From: Sporosarcina luteola
Lineage (GTDB): Bacteria > Bacillota > Bacilli > Bacillales_A > Planococcaceae
Direction of reading: 5' to 3'
Length of the DNA stretch: 64,000 nt
Assembly (NCBI RefSeq): GCF_023715585.1
Contig: NZ_JAMBOK010000002.1
Location: 404,534 to 468,533 of the forward strand
The notes beneath the pieces were generated by a model. The model had not been told where the DNA came from, made no database searches, and saw only the letters and a list, made by a program, of their open reading frames with translations. Position 1 is the first letter of the stretch. Each line of letters opens with the position of its first letter. Position numbers and translations under genes: made by a program. Positions 8,326 through 17,281 of this stretch are shown in pieces.

Positions 8326-8685
8326 TTTGCTTTCATCTTTATATAAAACCTCATACAACTCATCTTCCGTCGATATATCCGCAAGCTTCACCTTCGAGCG
8401 GTACGCAGCGCGGACAATCAGATGACCTGCAACCGGCGCTGTGAGAAACACAAAAACGATACCAAGAAGCACTCGAACACTGACAAACTGCTCGCGGAAT
8501 AAAAAATACAAGAAAGTTCCCGATAGCGTCAACAACACTGCCAAAGTCGAACTCTTCGTCGCTGCGTGTGATCTCGTATAAATATCCGGCAATCGGATAA
8601 GCCCGAAGGCACTAATGACGCTTGCAATTCCACCCGTCAATATCAACAAGGCCCCTATGAATTCACCGATCTCGTTTACGCTCAA
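8299..8685 (-). CDS. mrpG: Na+/H+ antiporter subunit G
   Basis: This is the last gene of the Mrp operon and gives about 128 residues. It has three membrane helices and the family signature GLIRLPDIYTRSHAATKSSTL. It is a small subunit of the multisubunit cation/proton antiporter that keeps cytosolic pH and Na+ low. The TTG at 8685 is chosen because AAAGGGG lies 8 nt before it and it gives the usual MSVNEIGEFIGALL start; an in-frame ATG at 8703 is upstream of that site. It overlaps mrpF by 23 nt. The C-terminus carries a charged tail. Confidence 0.9.
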   Translation of the reverse strand: MSVNEIGEFIGALLILTGGIASVISAFGLIRLPDIYTRSHAATKSSTLAVLLTLSGTFLYFLFREQFVSVRVLLGIVFVFLTAPVAGHLIVRAAYRSKVKLADISTEDELYEVLYKDESKNDGSSEKS

Positions 8686-8947
8686 CGATAACACCCCTTT
8701 CAATCGATTTCGAAAAGGCGATCGTTCCGATGAATGAAAGAATCCCTAAAATTAAAATGACCTCCAAGAAGGCTTTCGTCTTCAACATGATCGAAACAAC
8801 AGCGATCATCGCTATTAAATTGACCCCGATCATATCAAGGGCGATGACACGGTCCGGCATGGAAGGGCCGAGGATGATCCGGAGGACGGCAATGGAGATG
8901 GTGATGGAAAATAGGACGAGTGATATCGTCATCATTGTTTCAATCAT
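8663..8947 (-). CDS. mrpF: Na+/H+ antiporter subunit F
   Basis: This 94-residue, three-helix Mrp subunit contains ILGPSMPDRVIALDMIGVN, the conserved segment of MrpF. It is required for assembly and activity of the antiporter complex in the membrane. GGAGGTGA lies 5 nt before the ATG, and the start overlaps the end of mrpE by four bases (ATGA), indicating translational coupling. The C-terminal tail is basic. Confidence 0.95.
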   Translation of the reverse strand: MIETMMTISLVLFSITISIAVLRIILGPSMPDRVIALDMIGVNLIAMIAVVSIMLKTKAFLEVILILGILSFIGTIAFSKSIERGVIVERKRDR

Positions 8948-9426
8948 CGTGTCACCTCCATAATCGCTTTTTCAAAGTTCTTCAGTTGTTTGATCAAACC
9001 GGCCCGGGACTGCTCGACGTCCATCGCATGGATATAGAGCGTATTGCCTTCCGGCGACACTTCCATGACGACAGACCCCGGTGTCAAGGTGAGGAGAAGC
9101 GACAGCATCGTCACTTCCACATCACTCTTCAAAACGGTTTCATACTTAAAGATGCCCGGTTTGATTTTCAACTTCGGGCTTAAAATCTGCCGCAATACGA
9201 CGATGCTCGACTGCGTCAGTTCCGAGATGAAAATGAAGAGCAATTTAATTGAATAAAATAACCGGCGTAAATAGAATTGTGTGCCGAAAAAGCGGTGCAT
9301 GAAAAAGATGATTCCGATTCCAACTAGGAAACCGGCGAAGAACGTCGTAAATCTCAATTCATCTTCATCCATCAACGTCATCCATAAAAAAGCGATGAAC
9401 AGATTCAGTAATAACTGGGCTGGCAC
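8944..9426 (-). CDS. mrpE: Na+/H+ antiporter subunit E
   Basis: This 160-residue Mrp subunit has two N-terminal helices and a C-terminal soluble part. The conserved segment LTPGSVVMEVSPEGNTLYIHAMD is present. It starts at GTG (9426) with GAGGTG upstream. It lies between mrpD (23 nt gap) and mrpF (4 nt overlap) in the standard A-to-G order. Confidence 0.94.
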   Translation of the reverse strand: MPAQLLLNLFIAFLWMTLMDEDELRFTTFFAGFLVGIGIIFFMHRFFGTQFYLRRLFYSIKLLFIFISELTQSSIVVLRQILSPKLKIKPGIFKYETVLKSDVEVTMLSLLLTLTPGSVVMEVSPEGNTLYIHAMDVEQSRAGLIKQLKNFEKAIMEVTR

Positions 9427-9449
9427 TCACCTTCACCTCAACTTTCCGC

Positions 9450-10934
9450 TTAACGATTTCCTTGTAAAACAGCTTCAATATAGATTTCCGGGTTCATGAG
9501 CGTCCTCGCGGCATCACTGACATACGGTGCAAGAGCTTCGACGCCGATTCCGATTGCGACGGTCATAATCGCAAATAGGATGCATGGAACGAGCATTCCT
9601 CTTTTCAGTGGAACGTCATCGTCTTCATTGATGATCGTCTCTCCCCAAAAGGAATTCAGGAAGATGCGCAGCAGCGAATAGAGGACGAAAATGCCGGATG
9701 CAAAAGCTACGATCAACAATGCGAAGGAGCCTGATTCGATTGCTCCTTGCCCGATGAACACCTTGCCGATGAACCCGCTTAATGGCGGTATTCCCGCCAA
9801 TGACAACATCGTGATGAAGAAGAGCCAGCCGAGTGCCGGATAGTTCCGGATCAAACCGCTCATCTCTTCGATCTTCGTTTTCCCCGTCAAATAGATCATC
9901 GTTCCTGCTAGAAGGAACAGCAGGGCTTTGACGATCATGTCATGAATCAAATAATAGATGGCGCCTTGAAATGCAATTTCTGTTGAAATAGCAAGCCCCG
10001 CCAAAATGAATCCGACGGCGATCACGACATTGTACGAAACGATTTTGCGGATGTCGTTATACGCAAGTGCACCGACGCTTCCGCCAATCATTGTAAGAAT
10101 CGCCATCACACCGATCGCGGTATGCGTAATAATCGGTTCGTGGTAAAAAATGAGCGTGAAAACGCGGAACAACGCGTACATCCCCACCTTCGTCAGTAAG
10201 GCGCCGAAGAGGGCCGCTATGACAGTCGGCGGCACGCTATACGATCCAGGCAGCCAGAAATAAAGGAGCAGCCCTGCCTTCAAACTGAAGACGATTAAAA
10301 AGATTAAACTGATAACTGTCAGCAGCGGACCTTGTCCCACTTCTGCGATTCGAACTGATAGATGGGCCATGTTCAATGTGCCGATTGTTCCGTATAGATA
10401 GGCGATCCCCATTAAGAAGAACCAGGAAGAGAGGACATTGATCGTGACATATTTAATTGATTCGATCAGTTGAACCTTCCTGCCCCCCATCGTAATGAGC
10501 ACATAAGAGGAGAGGAGCATCACTTCGAAACAGACGAATAAATTGAACAGGTCCCCTGTCAGGAAAGAACCGTTGACGCCCGCCACGAGGAAGAAGACGA
10601 ACGGATAAAAGAACATATGCTCAAACTGCTGTCCAATGGACGAAAAAGCATAGATCAGAAGGATTCCTGTCACGATCGAAGTCGTCACGACAAGCAGCAT
10701 GGAAAATGAATCCGCAACGAATAGAATTCCGTAGGGAGGAAGCCAGCCCCCGAAATCAAGCCGCAAAATTCCTTCCTGTTGGATTTGATGCAGAATTACT
10801 AGACTGACAGCCACTGTCCCAATGCTCGACAGGATGCTGAGAACACGCTGCGTCTTCGTGTTATGGCGTAAAAAAACGAGGATGATCCCTGTCAGCAAAG
10901 GGATGATCATCGGCATGGCGATTATGTTATTCAT
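9450..10934 (-). CDS. mrpD: Na+/H+ antiporter subunit D
   Basis: This 494-residue polytopic subunit is homologous to the proton-pumping NuoL/M/N subunits of complex I. It has about 14 helices, the conserved lysine/glutamate-containing segments (for example LFVCFEVMLLSSYVLI and KAGLLLYFWLPGSYSVPP), and the NDIRKIVSYNVV motif. It forms a membrane ion pathway together with MrpA. The ATG at 10934 overlaps the end of mrpC by 8 nt, and AAGGGGG provides the ribosome site. Confidence 0.95.
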   Translation of the reverse strand: MNNIIAMPMIIPLLTGIILVFLRHNTKTQRVLSILSSIGTVAVSLVILHQIQQEGILRLDFGGWLPPYGILFVADSFSMLLVVTTSIVTGILLIYAFSSIGQQFEHMFFYPFVFFLVAGVNGSFLTGDLFNLFVCFEVMLLSSYVLITMGGRKVQLIESIKYVTINVLSSWFFLMGIAYLYGTIGTLNMAHLSVRIAEVGQGPLLTVISLIFLIVFSLKAGLLLYFWLPGSYSVPPTVIAALFGALLTKVGMYALFRVFTLIFYHEPIITHTAIGVMAILTMIGGSVGALAYNDIRKIVSYNVVIAVGFILAGLAISTEIAFQGAIYYLIHDMIVKALLFLLAGTMIYLTGKTKIEEMSGLIRNYPALGWLFFITMLSLAGIPPLSGFIGKVFIGQGAIESGSFALLIVAFASGIFVLYSLLRIFLNSFWGETIINEDDDVPLKRGMLVPCILFAIMTVAIGIGVEALAPYVSDAARTLMNPEIYIEAVLQGNR

Positions 10935-11265
10935 CTTCGAACCCCCTTAACTCCTGGAGGTTATCCGTTCCAGTCTTTTTGTATGTACGATATGCAAGTA
11001 CAAGTAGAAATGCGGTGACCGCAAAGCTGATCACGATTGCTGTCAGGATCAGCGCCTGTGGCAAAGCATCCGTATAGCTTTCCGCATTCTCGCCGAGCAG
11101 CGGTGCGCTGCCTTTCTTCAATCCTCCCATAGTCATCAAAAGCAGATGAGCAGCGTGAGACAGGACGGCTGTCCCTAAAATCACGCGAATCAAATTTCGG
11201 GACAGCAGCAAATAGACAGCGATCATTACAAGAAAGCCGACAAGTATGGTCATTAACGTTTCCAT
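10927..11265 (-). CDS. mrpC: Na+/H+ antiporter subunit C
   Basis: This 112-residue subunit is homologous to NuoK, with three helices. The conserved segments LLLSRNLIRVILGTAVLSHAAHL and DALPQALILTAIVISFAVTA are present. The start follows the mrpB stop after 3 nt with a GAGGATGTG site. It is part of the Mrp membrane complex. Confidence 0.95.
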   Translation of the reverse strand: METLMTILVGFLVMIAVYLLLSRNLIRVILGTAVLSHAAHLLLMTMGGLKKGSAPLLGENAESYTDALPQALILTAIVISFAVTAFLLVLAYRTYKKTGTDNLQELRGFEDE

Positions 11266-11268
11266 CTG

Positions 11269-11691
11269 CTACACATCCTCACTAATGGTTGAAATAATCG
11301 TCACGACGACACCGACAACTGTCAATGCCACCCCCGCCTCGAATACGAGGACTGTCGAAAGTTCCGTCTCTCCGAAAACGGGTAAATTGAAATGTCCGGC
11401 GGCCTGTGTAAGGAAATGATTTCCGAACAGAACCGAACCAATGCCTGTACCGACGGCAAGAAACGCCCCTAGTGCAGCAATCTTCTTGAAGTCGAACGGA
11501 ATGCCTTTATGCACCGTCTCAATATCATGAACTAAATAAAGCAGAACGAACGCGGAGGAGAGGACAAGACCGCCAATGAAACCGCCCCCGGGATTGTTAT
11601 GTCCCGACAAGAACAGCTCAACGCCGAACGTCAATATGATGAATACGACGATTTTCGTTACTGTTTGTAAAATGACATCATTGATCTTCAA
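11269..11691 (-). CDS. mrpB: Na+/H+ antiporter subunit B
   Basis: This 140-residue subunit has four helices and the motif GHNNPGGGFIGGLV, diagnostic of MrpB and of the MrpA C-terminal domain. It starts at TTG 11691, with GGAGGGG 8 nt upstream, and overlaps the 3' end of mrpA by 14 nt. It is part of the antiporter operon. Confidence 0.95.
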   Translation of the reverse strand: MKINDVILQTVTKIVVFIILTFGVELFLSGHNNPGGGFIGGLVLSSAFVLLYLVHDIETVHKGIPFDFKKIAALGAFLAVGTGIGSVLFGNHFLTQAAGHFNLPVFGETELSTVLVFEAGVALTVVGVVVTIISTISEDV

Positions 11692-14089
11692 AATCCTGCC
11701 CCTCCTTTCGCGTTTTCAATTTAATAAGGGTGAATACACCGATTCCTGCAATGAACAGCACAACGACTTCTAGCATTGTATCGAATGCACGGAAATCCCC
11801 TAAAATTGTATTGACTATATTTTTACCGCCTGCAAGTTGGTACGAATCCTCAAAGTAAACCGAGATGGATTCAAACATTTTATTCCCCTGAACAGTTAGG
11901 GCGAGAACGGTCACAATCGTTCCCGCAGCGAATGCGATCAACCCGTTCAACACTTTTGTTCCGATCGGCGAACGCTCCTTTTTCCAATCCGGCAAGAAGT
12001 AGAAGCAAAGGAGGAACAGGGCGGTTGTCACCGTTTCAACTACGGCTTGGGTCAATGCTAAATCAGGCGCCCGGAAGACGACGAAGAAGAATGCGATTGA
12101 ATAGCCGAGCACACCATTTAAAATGATTGCTGACATCCGCGATTTTGCGAAAAGCATTGAAAGTCCTGCAACCGCCATGGCAAGCACGATAAGATATTCG
12201 TTTGCCGTAACCGGTGCGTCATTCGAGAAGTCGAACGTATAGGAACCCGTATACAAAATGGCCCCTCCGACAACTACGATAAAGAAGGAGAAGATATAGA
12301 CGATATAGTCCTTCAAATAGCCTTTCATGTACAGGCGGGTAAAGAAATGGGATGCTTTTTCCAGCAATATCAAATTGGCATTGAAGGCGGCATCTAAATT
12401 CCAATTCAGAGGGGCGATCGTATAAATGCCTCTCCAGTAACGGTAGAATTTATATAGGACAGCACCTAGAATGATAACGCCAATTGTCATCAGCAATGCA
12501 GGGCTAGTAATGCCGTGCCACGCAACGATCTGCGGCGTCAAACCTTCAGCGCCCGCGAGTGTTGGATAGACCGCAGCCATTGCGGGGCGCAGCAGGTAGT
12601 TTCCGATACTGTTTGGGAAGAAGAAGATCCCGACGACGAAAATTGCCAAAATGGAAGGCGCAACAAGCATTCCGAAAGGAGCTTCCCTCGACGGTTTCTC
12701 AATCCGCTCCGGTTGGAATTCCCCGAAAAACGTTTGGAATACGATGATCATGCTGTATACAAATGTGAATACACTCGCAAGCCAAGCGACTACGAGGAAA
12801 ATTGTTCCCATCGCACCCACTTCAAAAAGATCCAGATTGCGTACATTCACCAATGACTCAAAAAACATTTCCTTGCTTAGGAATCCATTGAAAGGAGGAA
12901 GCCCGGCCATTGAGAAGCTGCCGATCAAAGCGATGCTGAACGTTATCGGCATGAACGCCATAAGCCCGCCTAATCTGCGGACATCCCGCGTCCCGAGTTC
13001 ATGGTCAAGAATTCCGACGACCATGAAGAGAGCTCCTTTAAAGGTGGAATGGTTGATGAGATGGAACAATGCAGCAAAAGTGGCTTGTGCGTAAATGATT
13101 GAATTTGCGCTATGACCTTCATTGAGCGCAGCGGAGCCGAGGCCGAAAAGACTCATGACCAAGCCGAGCTGACTGATCGTCGAATAGGCGAGCAAGGCCT
13201 TCAAATCCGTCTGTTTTACCGCGTTGAACGATCCCCAGAACAAGGTGAATATCCCCACGCTGCTGACGATGTAAAACCAGGTCATCTCACCTCCGAAAAT
13301 CGGAGTGAAACGTGCAACCAGATAGATGCCCGCCTTGACCATCGTAGCAGAGTGCAAGTAAGCACTGACCGGTGTAGGGGCTTCCATCGCATCCGGCAGC
13401 CAAATATGGAACGGAAACTGTGCGGACTTCGTGAATGCACCGAGTAAGATGAGCAGCATGGCGAAGAAAAAGAGAGGCTCGTCCGTATACTGACCGATCG
13501 CGGCCACTATCTCACGTACACTGTACGTTCCTGTCATAGTATGTAGCATAATGAAGCCGGCGAGCATCGCAATTCCGCCCGATACTGTGATGAGCATGGA
13601 CTTTTGAGCGCCGTACCTTGATTTTTTCCGGTGATACCAGAAGGCGATCAGCAGGAAAGATGAAATGCTCGTCAATTCCCAGAAAACGTATACCACCATC
13701 AGATTATCGGAAAACACGACTCCGAGCATGGCGCCCATGAACAGGAGCAGGTACACATAAAAGCGCCCCAATGATTCCCGTTCGGATAAATAATAGATGG
13801 AGTAAAGGATGACCAAACTGCCGACGCCTGTAATGAGAAGGCTGAATATTAAACTGAGGCCATCAAGATAAGTCGTAAAGTGGATCCCGGCGGATTCGAT
13901 CCACCGGAACGTATGTGTATACGTCTCCCCTTTTGCAATGGAAGGGATAAAGCTTGCAAGCGCTGCGAACAGCACAAGTGGAACAAGCAAGATGAACCAG
14001 CCGATTTTTCGGCTATGTATCCTCTTATATAGAAAGGGAACGAAAATGGCAGCTAGAAAAGGGATGAATATGGATAATGAAATTGTCAA
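11678..14089 (-). CDS. mrpA: Na+/H+ antiporter subunit A
   Basis: This 803-residue subunit is the largest Mrp component and is homologous to NuoL. It has about 20 helices; conserved parts include YVFWELTSISSFLLI, AQFPFHIWLPDAMEAPTPVSAYLHSATMVKAG and the C-terminal RAPDLALTQAVVET region. It is first in the seven-gene operon and supports Na+ and pH homeostasis in the cell membrane. Translation starts at TTG 14089: GGAGG stands 8 nt upstream and no ATG is better placed. The full A-G set shows a group 1 Mrp antiporter. Confidence 0.96.
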   Translation of the reverse strand: MTISLSIFIPFLAAIFVPFLYKRIHSRKIGWFILLVPLVLFAALASFIPSIAKGETYTHTFRWIESAGIHFTTYLDGLSLIFSLLITGVGSLVILYSIYYLSERESLGRFYVYLLLFMGAMLGVVFSDNLMVVYVFWELTSISSFLLIAFWYHRKKSRYGAQKSMLITVSGGIAMLAGFIMLHTMTGTYSVREIVAAIGQYTDEPLFFFAMLLILLGAFTKSAQFPFHIWLPDAMEAPTPVSAYLHSATMVKAGIYLVARFTPIFGGEMTWFYIVSSVGIFTLFWGSFNAVKQTDLKALLAYSTISQLGLVMSLFGLGSAALNEGHSANSIIYAQATFAALFHLINHSTFKGALFMVVGILDHELGTRDVRRLGGLMAFMPITFSIALIGSFSMAGLPPFNGFLSKEMFFESLVNVRNLDLFEVGAMGTIFLVVAWLASVFTFVYSMIIVFQTFFGEFQPERIEKPSREAPFGMLVAPSILAIFVVGIFFFPNSIGNYLLRPAMAAVYPTLAGAEGLTPQIVAWHGITSPALLMTIGVIILGAVLYKFYRYWRGIYTIAPLNWNLDAAFNANLILLEKASHFFTRLYMKGYLKDYIVYIFSFFIVVVGGAILYTGSYTFDFSNDAPVTANEYLIVLAMAVAGLSMLFAKSRMSAIILNGVLGYSIAFFFVVFRAPDLALTQAVVETVTTALFLLCFYFLPDWKKERSPIGTKVLNGLIAFAAGTIVTVLALTVQGNKMFESISVYFEDSYQLAGGKNIVNTILGDFRAFDTMLEVVVLFIAGIGVFTLIKLKTRKEGQDFEDQ

Positions 14090-14276
14090 ACAGCTAACCT
14101 CCTGAAAAAAGGGATTTCAATGACTTATGTAAATATTTTCTTATATTAATGGGGATGGGCTTGACTCGCGACAGAACTGGGGACATAATAGGTAGCTACA
14201 GATACCAATAGAAAAAAGTTCATAAATAGAATTATACACTAAACGGATTTCTATCGCACTTTGAGACATTTACATC

Positions 14277-14305
14277 TTGTCAGCCAATGATCTTTTATGT
14301 ATAAT
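14277..14305 (+). promoter_or_regulatory. Sigma-A promoter of the Usp-like gene
   Basis: TTGTCA (14277-14282), a 17-nt spacer and TATAAT (14300-14305) lie 72 nt upstream of the start codon. The rest of 14090-14276 shows no gene; it must hold the mrp promoter on the other strand, which I cannot place. Confidence 0.75.
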
Positions 14306-14376
14306 ATTGTGGTTTTCAATTGTAAATACAACTTGTGATACAGTGAACGAAAATAAATGAAGAGGTGACTACGGTC

Positions 14377-15051
14377 ATGGGCAAAGTAAAAGGTCGTATG
14401 GACGAAGCGATACTTGTTTGTGTCTACTACGGTCCAAATGGCGAACGTCTCATTAGACGTGGACATAAAATGGCATCCATCATCGATTGTCCACTATATA
14501 TACTAACGATTGACCCATTGCCATTCGATGAATTTGACGCTGAGAAATCAGAGTATATCGAGAGATGGCAAGAACTTGCCAAAGAGCTCGACGTAGAAGA
14601 TTTCATCATTTTGGATAATGAAAAACGGCCGGTTGCAAAGGTGATCAAAGAAGTAGCTCACAGACATAATATTACGCAGATCATTATCGGTCAAACTGCC
14701 CAAAGTAGATGGGAAGAAATTACAAAAGGTTCATTCATGAACGTGTTGCTCCGTGAAATAACGTTTGTTGATTTCCATGTCGTTTCCGTTGATCGTGCAA
14801 TTAAAGATGAAATTGAAGGCATGTTCGAAAAAGGAGTGCGGGCTTATTTAGTTGAAGAAGGGGAGGGCTTCCGAATTAGCTTCACCCTTTCCAAAGAGGC
14901 GCGCTTCGAAGGTATTTTCTTTAAGGAAACCGGAACAGATTTCAATAACGGGATCTTCAAATTCATGAACAATAATAAAATGTGTCAAGTGCAGATTACA
15001 GATGACAGAGTCACCGAAGCAACTCAATTTGTCTGCAAAATCGAGCAGTGA
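14377..15051 (+). CDS. Universal stress protein-like (KdpD Usp-type) protein
   Basis: This 224-residue soluble protein resembles the Usp-like domain found in KdpD sensor kinases. The N-terminal part shows the alpha/beta pattern DEAILVCVYYGPNGERLIRRGHKMAS, then HRHNITQIIIGQTAQSRWEE, the typical IxxGxxxxxxW signature after the second strand. There is no kinase domain and no membrane segment. The C-terminal 70 residues are a separate domain that I do not recognise. The ATG at 14377 is preferred because GAGGTGA lies 9 nt before it. The gene has its own promoter and terminator. Confidence 0.72.
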   Translation: MGKVKGRMDEAILVCVYYGPNGERLIRRGHKMASIIDCPLYILTIDPLPFDEFDAEKSEYIERWQELAKELDVEDFIILDNEKRPVAKVIKEVAHRHNITQIIIGQTAQSRWEEITKGSFMNVLLREITFVDFHVVSVDRAIKDEIEGMFEKGVRAYLVEEGEGFRISFTLSKEARFEGIFFKETGTDFNNGIFKFMNNNKMCQVQITDDRVTEATQFVCKIEQ

Positions 15052-15062
15052 ACTTAATGATA

Positions 15063-15095
15063 AGCGGATGGCCAGTTGCTGGTCATCCGCTTTTG
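15063..15095 (+). terminator. Terminator after the Usp-like gene
   Basis: AGCGGATGGCCA pairs with TGGTCATCCGCT (one G-U pair) around a GTTGC loop, followed by TTTTG. Confidence 0.88.
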
Positions 15096-15104
15096 ATTCG
15101 TCTA

Positions 15105-15465
15105 GACTCCGGGTGGCAAGAAGGCTGCCTTAATTTCTGCAAAAAACTCAGAAATACGGCAAACGAACCCTTCGCTGTTCGATTTGCCCGGGTCATAAGT
15201 CAGCTCTGCTGTACGGCAAAAAACGCCGTTTCGTGCCCGCATGGATGCGGGTATGCAGTCGTTGAGGCTCGCAGGATGCGAGTCATGCGACCGTTGCGAC
15301 ACGATGTCGCGCACTTAGGTCGCCTTCCTCTTAGACGTGGCGAACTTAGACTGCCTTCCTTTTACGCCTTATGCATATCGCAGTTAAAGCCGTCACGAAG
15401 AACGGCTTTTGCGAGTAAAAGCGTAGCGTTAGGAGCACCGGTCCCGCCACCCTCCGCTTTTGATT
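15105..15465. repeat. Large (about 360 bp) nested-hairpin repeat element
   Basis: This gene-free stretch between the Usp-like gene and murB is one long self-complementary element. The outer stem is GGGTGGC (15111) with GCCACCC (15446). A middle stem is CATAAG (15194) with CTTATG (15368). Inside are hairpins ACGGC/GCCGT (15213/15225), CCCGCAT/ATGCGGG (15236/15245), CTCGC/GCGAG (15268/15278) and the AAAGCCGT module (15386). Parts match the elements at 2.7, 8.2 and, in inverse orientation, 51.4 kb. Reading frames across it are chance frames. Confidence 0.8.
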
Positions 15466-15467
15466 GT

Positions 15468-16385
15468 TTATTCTTCACCCACAATTTTTACTTCCAATTC
15501 CAAGTCAACGTCGAATTTCTTCTTCACTTCCGCTTTCACCATGTTAATGGTATTAATGTAATCGGATGCGGTCGCTTTATTTTTATTAATAATGAAGCCC
15601 GCATGCTTCGTCGAAACTTCCGCTCCGCCATGACCTCTTCCTTGCAGGCCGCAATCTTGAATCAATTTCCCCGCGAAATAGCCCGGTGGCCGTTTGAACA
15701 CACTTCCTGCGGACGGATATTCGAGCGGCTGCTTCGATTCGCGTTGGAACGTCAAGTCCGCGACTTTTGCATCGATTGTATCCTGGTCTCCCTCTGCGAG
15801 TTCGAAATCAGCGGATAATACATAATATCCTTCAGACGTAATGATGCTTTTCCGATAGCCGAGCTCCAACTCATCCTTTGATAGAACAAGGCGTTCACCC
15901 GTCTTTGTAAGAACTGTGCACTGCACAATGATATCTTTGATCTCCCCGCCGTAGGCACCTGCATTCATGGCCATTGCGCCCCCGATGGAGCCCGGAATTC
16001 CACATGCGAATTCAAGACCTGTCAACGATTCCTTTGCAGCACGCCTTGAAACGTCGATGATGAGTGCTCCTGCTTCTGCATGAACTTTATTACCATCCAC
16101 GTTAATTGCATCCAGTTTCGACAGGTGGAGGACGATGCCGCGCACGCCGCCATCCCTCACGACCATATTCGACCCATTGCCTAATAATAAAAGCGGAATT
16201 CCATTTTCATATGCATACCGCACCGTCGCTTCCGTTTCCTCGATTGTCCCCGGAATGACGAGTAGATCTGCAGCTCCGCCAAGTTTTGTCATTGTATATT
16301 TGCTTAATGGTTCATCTATCCGTAGTATGCCATCTTTAATAATTCCGCGTAGTTCTTCTAACCACTGATGCTTCGACATCAACAT
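15468..16385 (-). CDS. murB: UDP-N-acetylenolpyruvoylglucosamine reductase
   Basis: This 305-residue FAD enzyme makes UDP-N-acetylmuramate in peptidoglycan precursor synthesis. FAD-binding segments are LLLGNGSNMVVRDGG (about 68-82) and GIPGSIGGAMAMNAGAYGGE (about 129-148). The catalytic Ser lies in PSAGSVFKRP, and the C-terminal Glu region is present. It is cytosolic. Two ATGs (16385 and 16379) are possible; AAGGGA is 5 nt from the first and 11 nt from the second. It is a single gene without a visible terminator of its own; the repeat element follows. Confidence 0.95.
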   Translation of the reverse strand: MLMSKHQWLEELRGIIKDGILRIDEPLSKYTMTKLGGAADLLVIPGTIEETEATVRYAYENGIPLLLLGNGSNMVVRDGGVRGIVLHLSKLDAINVDGNKVHAEAGALIIDVSRRAAKESLTGLEFACGIPGSIGGAMAMNAGAYGGEIKDIIVQCTVLTKTGERLVLSKDELELGYRKSIITSEGYYVLSADFELAEGDQDTIDAKVADLTFQRESKQPLEYPSAGSVFKRPPGYFAGKLIQDCGLQGRGHGGAEVSTKHAGFIINKNKATASDYINTINMVKAEVKKKFDVDLELEVKIVGEE

Positions 16386-16532
16386 CCAGTCCCTTCAATT
16401 CTAATGCGATGAAATTCTTCTCTTTTATTGAATCAAAAAGAAGCCTTCACTTTTATAAGTATGCTAGCTATCCGGTGTTTTGACAAGAAATAATAACCGG
16501 GGCAATCCAAATAGAAATTAAAGGGATATTTA

Positions 16533-16590
16533 TCTTGACTTCAAGACATATTCGCGGTATCATTTGGAATATATCTTGGAATGAAGATAT
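16533..16590 (+). promoter_or_regulatory. yceI promoter with two inverted-repeat operators
   Basis: TTGACT (16535-16540), a 17-nt spacer and TATCAT (16558-16563) form a sigma-A promoter. The inverted repeat TCTTGACTTCAAGA (16533-16546) covers the -35, and ATATCTT-N6-AAGATAT (16571-16590) covers the start-site region. Both share the half-site ATCTTG. The shape resembles MarR-family (MhqR-like) operators. Bases 16386-16532 hold no gene. Confidence 0.7.
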
Positions 16591-16678
16591 TTTTGTTGTG
16601 CAAGAATGTTTTCATGGTTCCTGGTATGGAATAGTGAAGTGAAATGAAACGTAAAAAATGGGAAGGGTGGATGGTAAC

Positions 16679-17206
16679 ATGGCAACATGGAAAGTGGATG
16701 CGTCACACACAAGCGTAGGGTTTTCAGTAAAGCATATGATGGTTTCGAAAGTGAAGGGAAGTTTTGCGGGAGTCGAAGGGACAATCGAGGGGAGTCCTGA
16801 AAATTTGACTGGTGCACAAATCAGTTTCACAATCGATGCAAACTCCATCAATACAAATAGCGAAGACCGCGACAACCATCTTCGTTCAGGCGACTTTTTC
16901 GATACGGAACAATTTCCTCAACTGACATTCGTCTCTACGGACATCGTGAAAAAAGACGATGATGAGTATGATGTCACTGGTGACCTGACAATCAAGGACG
17001 TAACGAAGAAAGTTACATTTGAAGCGGAATTCGGTGGCATAGGAACGAACCCATGGGGCGTTCAAGTTGTTGCTTTCGAAGTCGAAGGGAAAATCTCACG
17101 TAAAGAGTTCGGTCTTACATGGAACCAAGCACTTGAAGCGGGCGGCGTACTCGTAGGCGATGACATCAGGATTTCAATCGACCTACAAGCAAACCCGGCT
17201 CAATAA
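16679..17206 (+). CDS. YceI-family lipid-binding-like protein
   Basis: This 175-residue YceI-family protein folds as a lipocalin-like barrel that binds polyisoprenoid or amphiphilic molecules in characterised members. The start MATWKVDASHTSVGFSVKHMMVSKVKG is characteristic, as are DRDNHLRSGDFFDTEQFPQ and the C-terminal GKISRKEFGLTWN. There is no signal peptide, so this copy is cytosolic. The ATG at 16679 follows the GGAAGGGTGGATGG region. It has a dedicated promoter flanked by two operators, implying stress- or ligand-responsive repression. Confidence 0.9.
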   Translation: MATWKVDASHTSVGFSVKHMMVSKVKGSFAGVEGTIEGSPENLTGAQISFTIDANSINTNSEDRDNHLRSGDFFDTEQFPQLTFVSTDIVKKDDDEYDVTGDLTIKDVTKKVTFEAEFGGIGTNPWGVQVVAFEVEGKISRKEFGLTWNQALEAGGVLVGDDIRISIDLQANPAQ

Positions 17207-17218
17207 TTATATATAGCA

Positions 17219-17258
17219 AACGGCACGCATGAGATGTAAAATCATGCGTGCCGTTTTC
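17219..17258 (+). terminator. Terminator after yceI
   Basis: AACGGCACGCATGA (17219-17232) pairs perfectly with TCATGCGTGCCGTT (17242-17255), followed by TT. Confidence 0.9.
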
Positions 17259-17281
17259 ATTGCCGGGAGCTGGAGATGTCC

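Noticed and set aside
15048..15818. 256-codon plus-strand frame across the 15.1-kb repeat and into murB antisense
   Set aside because: It spans hairpin repeats and the antisense of murB; composition is Cys/Arg-rich, without any domain.
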